Below, piece after piece: positions 1-7,866 of a DNA stretch of 64,000 nucleotides. Numbering within the stretch: position 1 is the first letter of the stretch; each line of letters opens with the position of its first letter. A program made the position numbers and the translations under genes. Source of the stretch: Aestuariispira insulae (GTDB taxonomy: Bacteria; Pseudomonadota; Alphaproteobacteria; UBA8366; Aestuariispiraceae); assembly GCF_003385955.1 (NCBI RefSeq), contig NZ_QRDW01000001.1, positions 434,001 through 498,000 of the forward strand, given 5' to 3'. The notes beneath the pieces were generated by a model. It saw only the letters and a program-made list of their open reading frames with translations. It had not been told where the DNA came from and made no database searches.

Positions 1-70
1 TGACCGCGTGGCGCGCGTCGGGGCGCATCGGCGCGGTTGCGTTATAATCCAGATAAATCTGATCAGCCAT
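1..70 (-). CDS. Cysteine desulfurase, N-terminal fragment (cut by window edge)
   Basis: The reverse complement of the first 70 bases opens with ATG at 70 and reads MADQIYLDYNATAPMRPDAR and a little further, still open at the edge. The pattern IYLDYNATAPMRP is the typical start of class-V PLP-dependent cysteine desulfurases (NifS/IscS family), which take sulfur from cysteine for Fe-S cluster assembly. Only about 23 residues are visible, so the subfamily is unknown. The gene lies downstream of cysE on the same strand, separated by a hairpin terminator. Pairing a cysteine synthesis gene with a cysteine-consuming desulfurase is a common Fe-S context and suggests that a suf/isc cluster continues to the left; that part is inference. 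Confidence 0.8.
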   Translation of the reverse strand, partial: MADQIYLDYNATAPMRPDARHAV

Positions 71-97
71 CACACGGCCCAACTTGGTTCATAAATC

Positions 98-136
98 AAA
101 AACGGTCCCAAAGGCATATCCTTTGCGACCGTTTTT
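98..136 (-). terminator. Rho-independent terminator after cysE
   Basis: The outer arms AAAAACGGTC and GACCGTTTTT pair over 10 bp, and an inner CAAAGG/CCTTTG stem closes a short loop. Read on the minus strand the hairpin ends in a T run. It lies between the cysE stop (170) and the desulfurase start (70), so it should end cysE transcription. Because the arms end in A and T runs it could work in both directions. Confidence 0.85.
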
Positions 137-169
137 CTAGAACGTTGCCTAAAGGCATTCAACCGCAAT

Positions 170-925
170 TCAGGCCTGTTTCTGTTTCTTGCCCTCGGCT
201 TTATCGATCGCCGGCTTGTAAGGCAACGACCCGGAAGTTTTAGTCGCCTCATCCAATCGGCTTTCCAGGTCCTTGATCCGGGCATTGAGGGTGGAGACAT
301 GCTCCATCAAACCGTCCATGGCACGCGCCACGGGATCCGGCAGTTCGCCAAGCGGTGTGCCATATGGTGCAAATTCACCATCGGCCGATTTGGCCCGCGC
401 AATCACCCTGGCCGGAATGCCGACCACGGTCGCCCGTTCCGGCACATCCTTGATCACCACGGCATTTGCGCCGACCCGGGCGCAAGCGCCCACCGTGATG
501 GGGCCGAGAATCTGCGCCCCCGATCCGACAATCACATTGTCATTCAAGGTGGGGTGACGTTTGGTGCAGCGCTGCTGGTCGGAATCTTCCGACGGTGAAA
601 CGCCGCCCAGCGTCACATCATGATACAGGGTCACATTATTGCCGATTTCAGCCGTCTCCCCGATCACCACGCCCATGCCATGGTCAATGAAGAAACCTTC
701 ACCGATCGTGGCCCCGGGGTGAATTTCAATGCCGGTGATGAACCGTGCGGTCTGGGATAAGAAGCGCGGGGCCAGACGCCAGCCGCGTTTCCACATCCAG
801 TTGGTCCCACGATACATCAAGATCGCATGGAAGGCCGGGTAACAAAGAGCGATTTCAATCCGTGAACGCGCCGCCGGGTCGCGTTTGATCATGCCATCTA
901 TTTCACGGATGATTTTGTTCAACAT
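170..925 (-). CDS. cysE: Serine O-acetyltransferase
   Basis: Cytoplasmic enzyme that transfers acetyl from acetyl-CoA to L-serine, the first step of cysteine synthesis. The 251-residue product has the N-terminal helical part, including the segment [14 protein letters not shown], followed by the left-handed beta-helix of hexapeptide repeats ([43 protein letters not shown]). These include the His residues expected at the active site. The last 60 or so residues are a charged helical tail rich in Lys. I start the gene at ATG 925 ([10 protein letters not shown]) because an AGGAGG/GAAGGA Shine-Dalgarno stretch sits just upstream; the frame stays open to 988 without better support. A 248-base gap separates it from the divergent hydrolase gene. 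Confidence 0.95.
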   Translation of the reverse strand: MLNKIIREIDGMIKRDPAARSRIEIALCYPAFHAILMYRGTNWMWKRGWRLAPRFLSQTARFITGIEIHPGATIGEGFFIDHGMGVVIGETAEIGNNVTLYHDVTLGGVSPSEDSDQQRCTKRHPTLNDNVIVGSGAQILGPITVGACARVGANAVVIKDVPERATVVGIPARVIARAKSADGEFAPYGTPLGELPDPVARAMDGLMEHVSTLNARIKDLESRLDEATKTSGSLPYKPAIDKAEGKKQKQA

Positions 926-1173
926 TCCTTCGCCCTCCTGATTGTCAGTCGCGGCCCTGGCATCCTGTCTCGCCTGCGATATTGACATATAGGCTGATTT
1001 GCCTCTTATGTCAGTGCAGTCTCACAAGGACCCTTAAACTATTCAATTATCGCTTAGATATAGGGGATATGCGAATCGCGTCAAGGTATAGCCAAGGAAT
1101 ACAGTTGTTCCAAAGCGTAACAGACCTTTGATCGATTCCGCCACATGCCACAGCCTAGGTTCAAGGAAACACC

Positions 1174-1833
1174 ATGCCAGAAGTGATCATCAACGGACCG
1201 GAAGGCCGCCTGGAAGCACGCTACACAAAGGGTAAGTCGGACACTGCGCCGATCGCTCTTTTCCTGCATCCGCATCCGCAACATGGCGGCACCATGAACA
1301 ACAAAGTGGTCTATGCCATGTACCACAGTTTCATGCAGCGCGGCTTTTCCTGCCTTCGGTTCAATTTCCGCGGCGTCGGCCGCTCCCAGGGCGTCTATGA
1401 CAAAGGCGAAGGCGAGCTTTCCGATGCGGCATCCGCGCTTGATTGGCTGCAGGCCCAGAACGAAAATGCCAGCCAATGCTGGATCGCAGGTTTCTCCTTT
1501 GGTGCCTGGATCGGTATGCAGCTTTTGATGCGCCGCCCGGAAATCAACGGTTTCATCTCCATTGCGCCTCCGGCCAACATGTATGATTTCAGCTTCCTAG
1601 CCCCCTGCCCGTCTTCCGGCCTCGTGCTGCATGGCGACAAGGATGAAATTGTCACCGGCGATTCCATCGAGAAACTGGTGAACAAGGTCAATCAGCAAAC
1701 CAATATCGACGTCGACTTGCGCAATATTGCGGGTGCCGATCATTTCTTCACCGGTCTTCTCGACCAAGTGACGGACAATGTTCACGACTATCTGGACCAG
1801 CACGGTCCGGATCGTCTTTCCGGCGCGGAATAA
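1174..1833 (+). CDS. Alpha/beta hydrolase (COG2945-like)
   Basis: A 219-residue cytosolic alpha/beta-hydrolase-fold protein with no signal peptide. The nucleophile elbow GFSFGAW places the serine at about residue 108, an acidic residue lies in HGDKDE (about 155-157), and the histidine lies in GADHFF (about 190), so a full catalytic triad is present. The N-terminal HPHPQHGGTM loop and the FNFRGVGRSQG segment are typical of the small COG2945 hydrolases. The substrate is not known for the family and cannot be read from the sequence. The gene converges on anmK with only 7 bases between the stop codons. In many alphaproteobacteria this family sits beside Fe-S/cysteine desulfurase genes, which fits the left edge here. 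Confidence 0.85.
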   Translation: MPEVIINGPEGRLEARYTKGKSDTAPIALFLHPHPQHGGTMNNKVVYAMYHSFMQRGFSCLRFNFRGVGRSQGVYDKGEGELSDAASALDWLQAQNENASQCWIAGFSFGAWIGMQLLMRRPEINGFISIAPPANMYDFSFLAPCPSSGLVLHGDKDEIVTGDSIEKLVNKVNQQTNIDVDLRNIAGADHFFTGLLDQVTDNVHDYLDQHGPDRLSGAE

Positions 1834-1840
1834 GTCGAAC

Positions 1841-2929
1841 TCAAATCCAATCGGGTTTGACCAAATGCCCTCCAGCCAGTGGCCGGGGGGCATTTGTCGT
1901 CTTGGGGAAGCTGATAGGCAGACCACGCGCCGAACGGACTGCCATCAGGGCAAAGGCCTGTGCTTCGATCATGTCGCCATCCAGACCCAGCAGATCCACC
2001 GGTTCCACCGTGCCGGGCAGTTTTCGACGCATCATCCCCATCAGGGTCGCGTTATGACGGCCCCCACCGCAGATCAGCCAGGTTCTCGGCCGTTCCGGCA
2101 GATAATCCATAGCACGCAAAATAGCGGTTTTTGTGAAGGCTGCCAGGGTTGCCATCGCATCTTCGAGTGCCAGCCCTTCCACCGGATCTTTGCTGAAATC
2201 ATGACGATCCAGAGATTTGGGCGGCTTCCGCCGGAAATAAGGGTGATCCATCAGTTCTGAGAGAACCGCCCGATCCACTTGACCCTTTGCCGCTGTCTTC
2301 CCGGCCTCGTCATAGGCCTGGCCGGCCACCTCCAGCATCAGATCATCCATCAAACCATTGCCCGGACCGGTATCAAAAGCAATCAGCCCACCGTCCGACC
2401 CTACATAGGTGATGTTCGAAACCCCACCGATATTCACGAAAACCACCGGTTTTTCCAAGCCTAGCGCCAGAGCACCATGATAGACCGGCGCCAGCGGTGC
2501 CCCTTCGCCACCGGCCGCGACATCTTGCGATCTGAAATCATAGACCACTGGGATCCCGGTTTCCCGGGCCAACAGCGCGCCTTTGCCCAGCTGCCATGTG
2601 AAACGGTCCGACGGCACATGATTGATCGTTTGGCCATGAAATCCAATGTAAGCAACCTCCGCCGCCGAGATCCCTGCTTTTTCCAGCAAGGCTTTGACCG
2701 CATCAGCATGTTTCAGGGTGATTTCCTCTTCCAGGGCGTTAACCGTATCATTGGTCTCCCGCAGGCCCAACACAGCGCGGATGCGGTCCTGGAACGGCTG
2801 TTCATACGCAATGGATAGCGCCGGGCCGAAATCGAATACCTTTTCACCATCCGTACGGATCAAAGCCGCGTCAATCCCGTCCATGGAGGTGCCGCTCATC
2901 AGTCCGATTGCCCATACAATATCTGCCAT
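1841..2929 (-). CDS. anmK: Anhydro-N-acetylmuramic acid kinase
   Basis: Phosphorylates and opens 1,6-anhydro-MurNAc released from cell-wall turnover, giving MurNAc-6-phosphate for recycling. The 362-residue length is normal. The N-terminal phosphate-binding motif GLMSGTSMDGID (about residues 9-20) is diagnostic, and further ASKHA-fold signatures follow: GFHGQTINHVP, NIGGVSNIT, AFDTGPGNGLMDD and ICGGGRHN. The start ATG at 2929 is preceded by a GAGGGG Shine-Dalgarno sequence. It is divergent from tyrS, an arrangement seen in other alphaproteobacteria, and convergent with the hydrolase. The last codons are embedded in a strong hairpin (1862-1896). Confidence 0.95.
   Translation of the reverse strand: MADIVWAIGLMSGTSMDGIDAALIRTDGEKVFDFGPALSIAYEQPFQDRIRAVLGLRETNDTVNALEEEITLKHADAVKALLEKAGISAAEVAYIGFHGQTINHVPSDRFTWQLGKGALLARETGIPVVYDFRSQDVAAGGEGAPLAPVYHGALALGLEKPVVFVNIGGVSNITYVGSDGGLIAFDTGPGNGLMDDLMLEVAGQAYDEAGKTAAKGQVDRAVLSELMDHPYFRRKPPKSLDRHDFSKDPVEGLALEDAMATLAAFTKTAILRAMDYLPERPRTWLICGGGRHNATLMGMMRRKLPGTVEPVDLLGLDGDMIEAQAFALMAVRSARGLPISFPKTTNAPRPLAGGHLVKPDWI
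1862..1896. other. Strong hairpin in the 3' end of anmK
   Basis: CAAATGCCC (1862-1870) and GGGCATTTG (1888-1896) are perfect complements around a GC-rich centre. The hairpin lies inside the anmK coding sequence, just before its stop and just past the stop of the convergent hydrolase gene. No T tract follows in either direction, so it is not a canonical intrinsic terminator. It may block read-through or protect 3' ends between the two convergent genes. Confidence 0.5.
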
Positions 2930-3087
2930 CTCGCCCCTCTTACTCTCAAATCAGCCCTCGCCATACAACAGCTTGCCAGGTTTTGTACCCCGGCTGCGAG
3001 TTGTCGGTCCCGACCAACTGTGCTAAATGCTGCGCCGCTTAATCTCATATGTGATTCGCATAGATAGAAACATAGGACCGATCTGCC

Positions 3088-4341
3088 ATGACGTCACCAC
3101 GTTCCAATTTCCTGAAAGCCGTTGTTGAACGCGGCTATCTACATCAGTGCACCGATATGGATGCCTTGGATGACAGCATGGGTAAAGGAACGATTTCAGC
3201 CTATATCGGCTTTGACGCCACGGCGGATTCCCTGCATGCCGGTTCCCTGGTTCCGATCATGTTGCTGCGCTTACTCCAGAAATCCGGTCACAAACCGATT
3301 GTTCTCATGGGCGGCGGTACCACCCGGGTTGGTGATCCCAGCGGCAAGGATGAATCCCGACAGCTTCTGACCGAAGAAAAAATCGAAGAAAACCTGGCCG
3401 GCATCAAACGTGTCTTTTCAAAATTCCTGACATTTGGCGATGGTCCAACCGATGCGGTGATGGTCAATAATGCCGACTGGCTAATGGGTTTGAACTATAT
3501 CGATTTCCTGCGCGATTATGGCCGTCATTTCTCGGTCAACCGGATGCTGGGCTTTGAATCCGTCAAGATGCGCTTGGAACGCGAGCAGCCGCTGTCCTTC
3601 CTGGAATTCAACTATATGATCCTTCAGGCCTATGATTTCATGGAACTGTCGCGGCGCAATGGCTGTGTGTTGCAGATGGGCGGTTCCGATCAGTGGGGTA
3701 ATATTGTCAACGGCATCGATCTGACCCGGCGTGTGGATGAAAAACAGCTGTTCGGCCTGACCGTGCCGCTGCTGACCACGGCCTCGGGTGCCAAGATGGG
3801 CAAAACCGCCGGTGGCGCGGTCTGGCTCAACGAAGACAAGCTGCCCTCCTATGATTACTGGCAATATTGGCGCAATACCGAAGATGCTGATGTTGGAAAA
3901 TTCCTGCGTCTCTTCACCGAGCTGCCGATCGAGGAAATCGAAAGGCTTGAAAAGCTGGAAGGTGCCGAGATCAACGAAGCCAAGAAAGTTCTGGCTCATG
4001 AAGCAACCAAATTATGCCACGGCGAAGAGGCTGCTTTGCGGGCGGCAGAGACCGCACAAAAAACATTTGAACAAGGCGCTTTCGGCGGAGACCTGCCCAG
4101 CATTGAAATTGATCGTGGTGAACTGGAAGGCGGAATTGGCCTGCTGGACGCCCTAACCCGGGCCGGCCTGACCGCCACCAATGGTGAGGCACGACGTTTC
4201 GTTCAGCAAAGCGCGGTCAAGGTCAATGATGAAAAGGTTGATGATCCACGAGCACAGCTCAACACCGCCATGTTGAATGCCGAAGGCATTATCAAGCTGT
4301 CGGTCGGCAAGAAAAAACACGCTTTGGTTAAACTGACCTGA
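3088..4341 (+). CDS. tyrS: Tyrosyl-tRNA synthetase
   Basis: Class I aminoacyl-tRNA synthetase that charges tRNA-Tyr. The 417-residue product has the HIGH-type motif ([12 protein letters not shown], about residue 50), the tyrosine-binding segment [10 protein letters not shown], the GGSDQWGNI motif, and a KMSKS-loop variant KMGKT near residue 232. It ends in an S4 RNA-binding domain (roughly 350-417), as in the long bacterial TyrRS form. It stands alone in front of a strong hairpin terminator at 4373-4400 and is divergent from anmK with about 158 bases between the starts. Confidence 0.97.
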   Translation: MTSPRSNFLKAVVERGYLHQCTDMDALDDSMGKGTISAYIGFDATADSLHAGSLVPIMLLRLLQKSGHKPIVLMGGGTTRVGDPSGKDESRQLLTEEKIEENLAGIKRVFSKFLTFGDGPTDAVMVNNADWLMGLNYIDFLRDYGRHFSVNRMLGFESVKMRLEREQPLSFLEFNYMILQAYDFMELSRRNGCVLQMGGSDQWGNIVNGIDLTRRVDEKQLFGLTVPLLTTASGAKMGKTAGGAVWLNEDKLPSYDYWQYWRNTEDADVGKFLRLFTELPIEEIERLEKLEGAEINEAKKVLAHEATKLCHGEEAALRAAETAQKTFEQGAFGGDLPSIEIDRGELEGGIGLLDALTRAGLTATNGEARRFVQQSAVKVNDEKVDDPRAQLNTAMLNAEGIIKLSVGKKKHALVKLT

Positions 4342-4372
4342 TCACCAGGGCAGCACAAACTGGAAATCTGAA

Positions 4373-4400
4373 AGCGGCGGAAATACTAGTTTCCGCCGCT
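4373..4400. terminator. Hairpin terminator shared by tyrS and the AsmA-like gene
   Basis: A perfect 11-bp stem (AGCGGCGGAAA with TTTCCGCCGCT) encloses the 6-base loop TACTAG. A pyrimidine-rich stretch follows on the plus strand, where it would end tyrS. The TAG stop codon of the opposite gene is formed by the loop bases 4386-4388, so the same structure sits exactly at that gene's end. Confidence 0.75.
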
Positions 4401-7400
4401 CTTGCTTCCTTCTCCCGGTGCCGAAGACTCACCATCCGGGAAAATATCAAAGATCTTCCGCAAGGCGCCCGGTGCCAGCGCAGACAGTGGATTGACCGTA
4501 ATTTCCGGCTTATCCATCGGGCCTGACACTTCGTAATTCGCTCCCAGAAAACCGCTATCCTCGCCCCCGGTCAACAACCATCCCACGACGGGGATGATGT
4601 TCAAGACACGGTTAATGGCATAGGCAGGGGCCACTGTCCCTTTTGCATCGATCCGATCTTCATCAAGATTATAGCTGCCCTTGATACTGATCCCGATAGA
4701 GGGGCTGAATGCCCGGGCCTTGGCAAAGGACAAAACAGCTTCATCAAGGGAATAATCGGCTTCAAACCGGGAAAAAGGCAGTCCCTTGTCTGTGAGGGAA
4801 GTCAATATTCCCGTCAAGGACATGAATTCCAGAACCTTCGCCATCACCGGCGCCTTGACCAACGTATATTCATCCATCTCGACATGTCCGACCAACGGTT
4901 CATCGGCGGATACTCTATGTCCGGTGACTTTCAGATTTCCGCCTTCAATACGATCAAACAGGTTCAAATTCCGGAAAGCCGTTCCTGCGTTATCCGCCGT
5001 TGCCAGCAACCGATAACCTCCGCCTTCCGGGCCATAGTCAATTTCCAATTCGGAAAGATCATCCAGTACCGAAGAGAGATGGAACCGCCGAACGTTTTGG
5101 CCGTCATGACGAATTTCCAGGCTCGAAGGACCAAGGCGGCGTTTGGGGATCGCCGTCAATTCTGTAAATGTGGCACGGATCGAAAACGGCGTGGATGCCT
5201 GTTGTTCTTCCGATAGTTTTTCAAGTTCCAATTCTCCCAGCGCCTGATCGATGATTCCTGTCAGATCAAATCTGTCCCCTTCCAGAACCACTTCGTAGGC
5301 CCCCTTTTCCGTCAAGGAGAGCTTGCCCGTGGTCCTGCCGCCATCAAGGACCATCTCCTTCATATCAACCGACTGGATTACCGACATATCCTCAGAGAGA
5401 ACCATGTCGAAATCCGTTTCCAGTGTTTCGTCTTTAAACCGTATCTTATTCAGTCGGACCGGCTGGCCATCTTCCAGCAGCATGATGAGGGAAAGGCTTG
5501 CCGGAAAAGTTCTCGGCTTCATCCAGTTCAGGGGGGCAATCACCATGCCTGAATCCGTTAAATCAGCATCCAGAAGCAGTTTTTGACTACCATCCCGGAA
5601 CTCCTGGCTAATCAGTTTGACCTGGGCCGGACCTTCAATAACCGGCGCAACCGTATGGCCGAATTTTTTCAACAGATGTTCATCCACCTGACCACTCGCC
5701 GTCAGCTCTTTACGCAGGGTCTCGTCATCGCCAAAGCGCTCTTTCCAAGTCACCCGAAGCGGCGTTTCCTCCAGGACCACATCACCGGCAATTTCAAAAC
5801 CGTCATTATCGACAGCCATCTCCAGATCCTGCCCTTGGACCGGTCTTCCCTGGAAGGCATCCTCCATTTTGAGATTTGTCAGTTTGGCGCTGGCTGTCAC
5901 ATTAATGCTCTTGGCCTCCAGGTCATTGATCAGAGGAAAAGCAAGCCTTACCGCGCCAACAGCATCTGCATTTACTGTTGCCGGATCAAAACCGATTCCG
6001 GAAACCAGCTTCAGCGGCTCGTGATCGACCAATTCCAGGGTCTCCCGGAAGGGGCCTTTAATCTGCAGGTTAATATCAATGGTTTCATCAACCCCGATCC
6101 CAAGGATATTGATCTTACCACCGGTTAGATGAAGATTGCCCACATGGCCTGTCGCGACATCAATATCAAATGTGCTTTCGTCAAAGACTGCCCGGCCGGA
6201 AACCCCGCGTGCAGGCGGCAACGGATTGAGATAATCCACCACCGAGTCCTGCATCAGAATTTCCCCTCCCATGCGGGTTAACTCAAAAGTCCCTTCGTCC
6301 CCCAGCAAACCCGCTATGGAAATGGTTGCCTCAGGCACAAAAGCTTCCGGAATATTGGGAACAACCCAGGCCCTGGCATCGCTGCCGAGATTTTCAGGCC
6401 AATATTTGTCCAGACTGGCAAAGTTGAAATCCGTCAATTTGCCATCCAGTTCCACCGAACGTCCGGTTTCTGTCTGGACGATATGGGCATTGGCGCTCAG
6501 CGCACCATCCGGCAGATCAATTTCGAGGGTTTCGAGCACGACGTGGCGGCCGGAATCTGAAATTGCCGCGCTCATTCGCAGAGCATCGAATTGCAGTGCT
6601 TCATGATAGAGACTGGGCACGGCAACCGTTCCGGGATCCATTGCCAGGGAGATACCGACATCCCCAAAGGTGACGTTTTGACTGTGACCATTGACGGAAA
6701 ACTCGATCTCAGCCGTTGCATCCGCCTTGGCCAGAATGTCAGCTTTTCGCAACTCTTCTGGCAGGTAGGCACCCCACAGTCCCAACTGAGCACCTTCCAA
6801 GGTCAACCCGGCACGATAATGCCGTTCGCCTGATCCTGACGGATCGCCTGAAACCTGGCCCAGCTTCACCGAAAGCCCCCCGGCTTCCGAAGAAACCAGC
6901 AAATTTGCAGCCCGTGGCCAGCCGTCCTCGCCGATATCAGCGTCGCCGCTTGTCACCAGTTTCGGTAACTCTGTGGATAGCAACGCCACATCAGGGAAAA
7001 AGCCGCTAAGGATAGCCGGATCCATATATGGACTGTCAAAAGTCACATGAAAAATGTCTTCTCCAAAATCCTTGGTCGCGATCAACGAGAGATCCACTGA
7101 AATGCCATCAAGCTGAAGCAATCCATCAAATTCAAGGGCAACTCCAAAGCCCGTGCGTTCGATATCAAGCTTGGCGATACTGGCATCCCATTTCCGCCCG
7201 GTCTTCTGGTCATCGATGGTCACCAGCGCATCGGCGAATGTGATGTGATTGAGATAACCGAACCGGCCCTGATCTTCTGCCGCACCAGCCGAGCTGAAAC
7301 CAGTCAGCAAATCCATCAACCCTTTTCCGTCATCAGCGGGCGCGACCTCCCCCTGGCCGACATCCATTACAATGCCCCAGTCGCCAAGATGATTTCTCTT

Positions 7401-7781
7401 CAAGGAGAATTTCGGGTGCAGGAATTCCAGCATGGTCGGCGCGATGGTACCCTCGCGCAGCGCCTTGAGAGAAAATCCGACGGAAATCTCGGGTAAAACC
7501 GCAACAGGTGCATGTCCTTTCTGGCGCGGGCTGATCATCACATCCTGGGCGACAATATCAACCGCACGGTCCCATCCGCCCCAGGTTAAAACAGTTGTAC
7601 CAACATCAAAGGTAAAAGGAGTGTCTTGAGAATTCAGCGCCTCTTCCAGGGAGGGCGTAATGAAATCCAGCTCCACAGGCCCGCTGGACAATTTCCAGAC
7701 CGCAGCGGCAATCAGAATGAACAGCCCGGCAAGAAGGCCGGCACAAACCTCGACAAAAAAACGTAAGGATCGGGCTGTCAC
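4386..7781 (-). CDS. AsmA-like / YhdP-family (DUF3971) envelope protein
   Basis: A very long protein (about 1131 residues) with one N-terminal membrane helix (FFVEVCAGLLAGLFILIAAAVW) and a large periplasmic, beta-strand-rich body. The C-terminal part, with VLNIIPVVGWLLTGG and GFLGANYEVSGPMDKP, matches the AsmA C-terminal region of YhdP-type proteins. Relatives (YhdP, TamB, YdbH) form bridge-like lipid channels between inner and outer membranes; that role is taken from the family. The frame can be opened at TTG 7805, but that codon has no Shine-Dalgarno, whereas GTG at 7781 has AAGGAAA upstream, so I use 7781. It is divergent from glnE and ends inside the shared terminator hairpin. Confidence 0.85.
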   Translation of the reverse strand: MTARSLRFFVEVCAGLLAGLFILIAAAVWKLSSGPVELDFITPSLEEALNSQDTPFTFDVGTTVLTWGGWDRAVDIVAQDVMISPRQKGHAPVAVLPEISVGFSLKALREGTIAPTMLEFLHPKFSLKRNHLGDWGIVMDVGQGEVAPADDGKGLMDLLTGFSSAGAAEDQGRFGYLNHITFADALVTIDDQKTGRKWDASIAKLDIERTGFGVALEFDGLLQLDGISVDLSLIATKDFGEDIFHVTFDSPYMDPAILSGFFPDVALLSTELPKLVTSGDADIGEDGWPRAANLLVSSEAGGLSVKLGQVSGDPSGSGERHYRAGLTLEGAQLGLWGAYLPEELRKADILAKADATAEIEFSVNGHSQNVTFGDVGISLAMDPGTVAVPSLYHEALQFDALRMSAAISDSGRHVVLETLEIDLPDGALSANAHIVQTETGRSVELDGKLTDFNFASLDKYWPENLGSDARAWVVPNIPEAFVPEATISIAGLLGDEGTFELTRMGGEILMQDSVVDYLNPLPPARGVSGRAVFDESTFDIDVATGHVGNLHLTGGKINILGIGVDETIDINLQIKGPFRETLELVDHEPLKLVSGIGFDPATVNADAVGAVRLAFPLINDLEAKSINVTASAKLTNLKMEDAFQGRPVQGQDLEMAVDNDGFEIAGDVVLEETPLRVTWKERFGDDETLRKELTASGQVDEHLLKKFGHTVAPVIEGPAQVKLISQEFRDGSQKLLLDADLTDSGMVIAPLNWMKPRTFPASLSLIMLLEDGQPVRLNKIRFKDETLETDFDMVLSEDMSVIQSVDMKEMVLDGGRTTGKLSLTEKGAYEVVLEGDRFDLTGIIDQALGELELEKLSEEQQASTPFSIRATFTELTAIPKRRLGPSSLEIRHDGQNVRRFHLSSVLDDLSELEIDYGPEGGGYRLLATADNAGTAFRNLNLFDRIEGGNLKVTGHRVSADEPLVGHVEMDEYTLVKAPVMAKVLEFMSLTGILTSLTDKGLPFSRFEADYSLDEAVLSFAKARAFSPSIGISIKGSYNLDEDRIDAKGTVAPAYAINRVLNIIPVVGWLLTGGEDSGFLGANYEVSGPMDKPEITVNPLSALAPGALRKIFDIFPDGESSAPGEGSKSGGN

Positions 7782-7810
7782 GTCTTTTCGGCTTTCCTTA
7801 ACCAAGCAAT

Positions 7811-7839
7811 TTGAACATCATACCGGGCAGCAGTATTTT
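7811..7839 (+). promoter_or_regulatory. Candidate sigma-70 promoter for glnE
   Basis: TTGAAC (7811-7816) and TATTTT (7834-7839) are separated by 17 bases and lie 28 bases before the glnE ATG, inside the divergent gap. Called on consensus and spacing only. Confidence 0.4.
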
Positions 7840-7866
7840 GGAGCCACAACCGTCCAAGACCCGATA

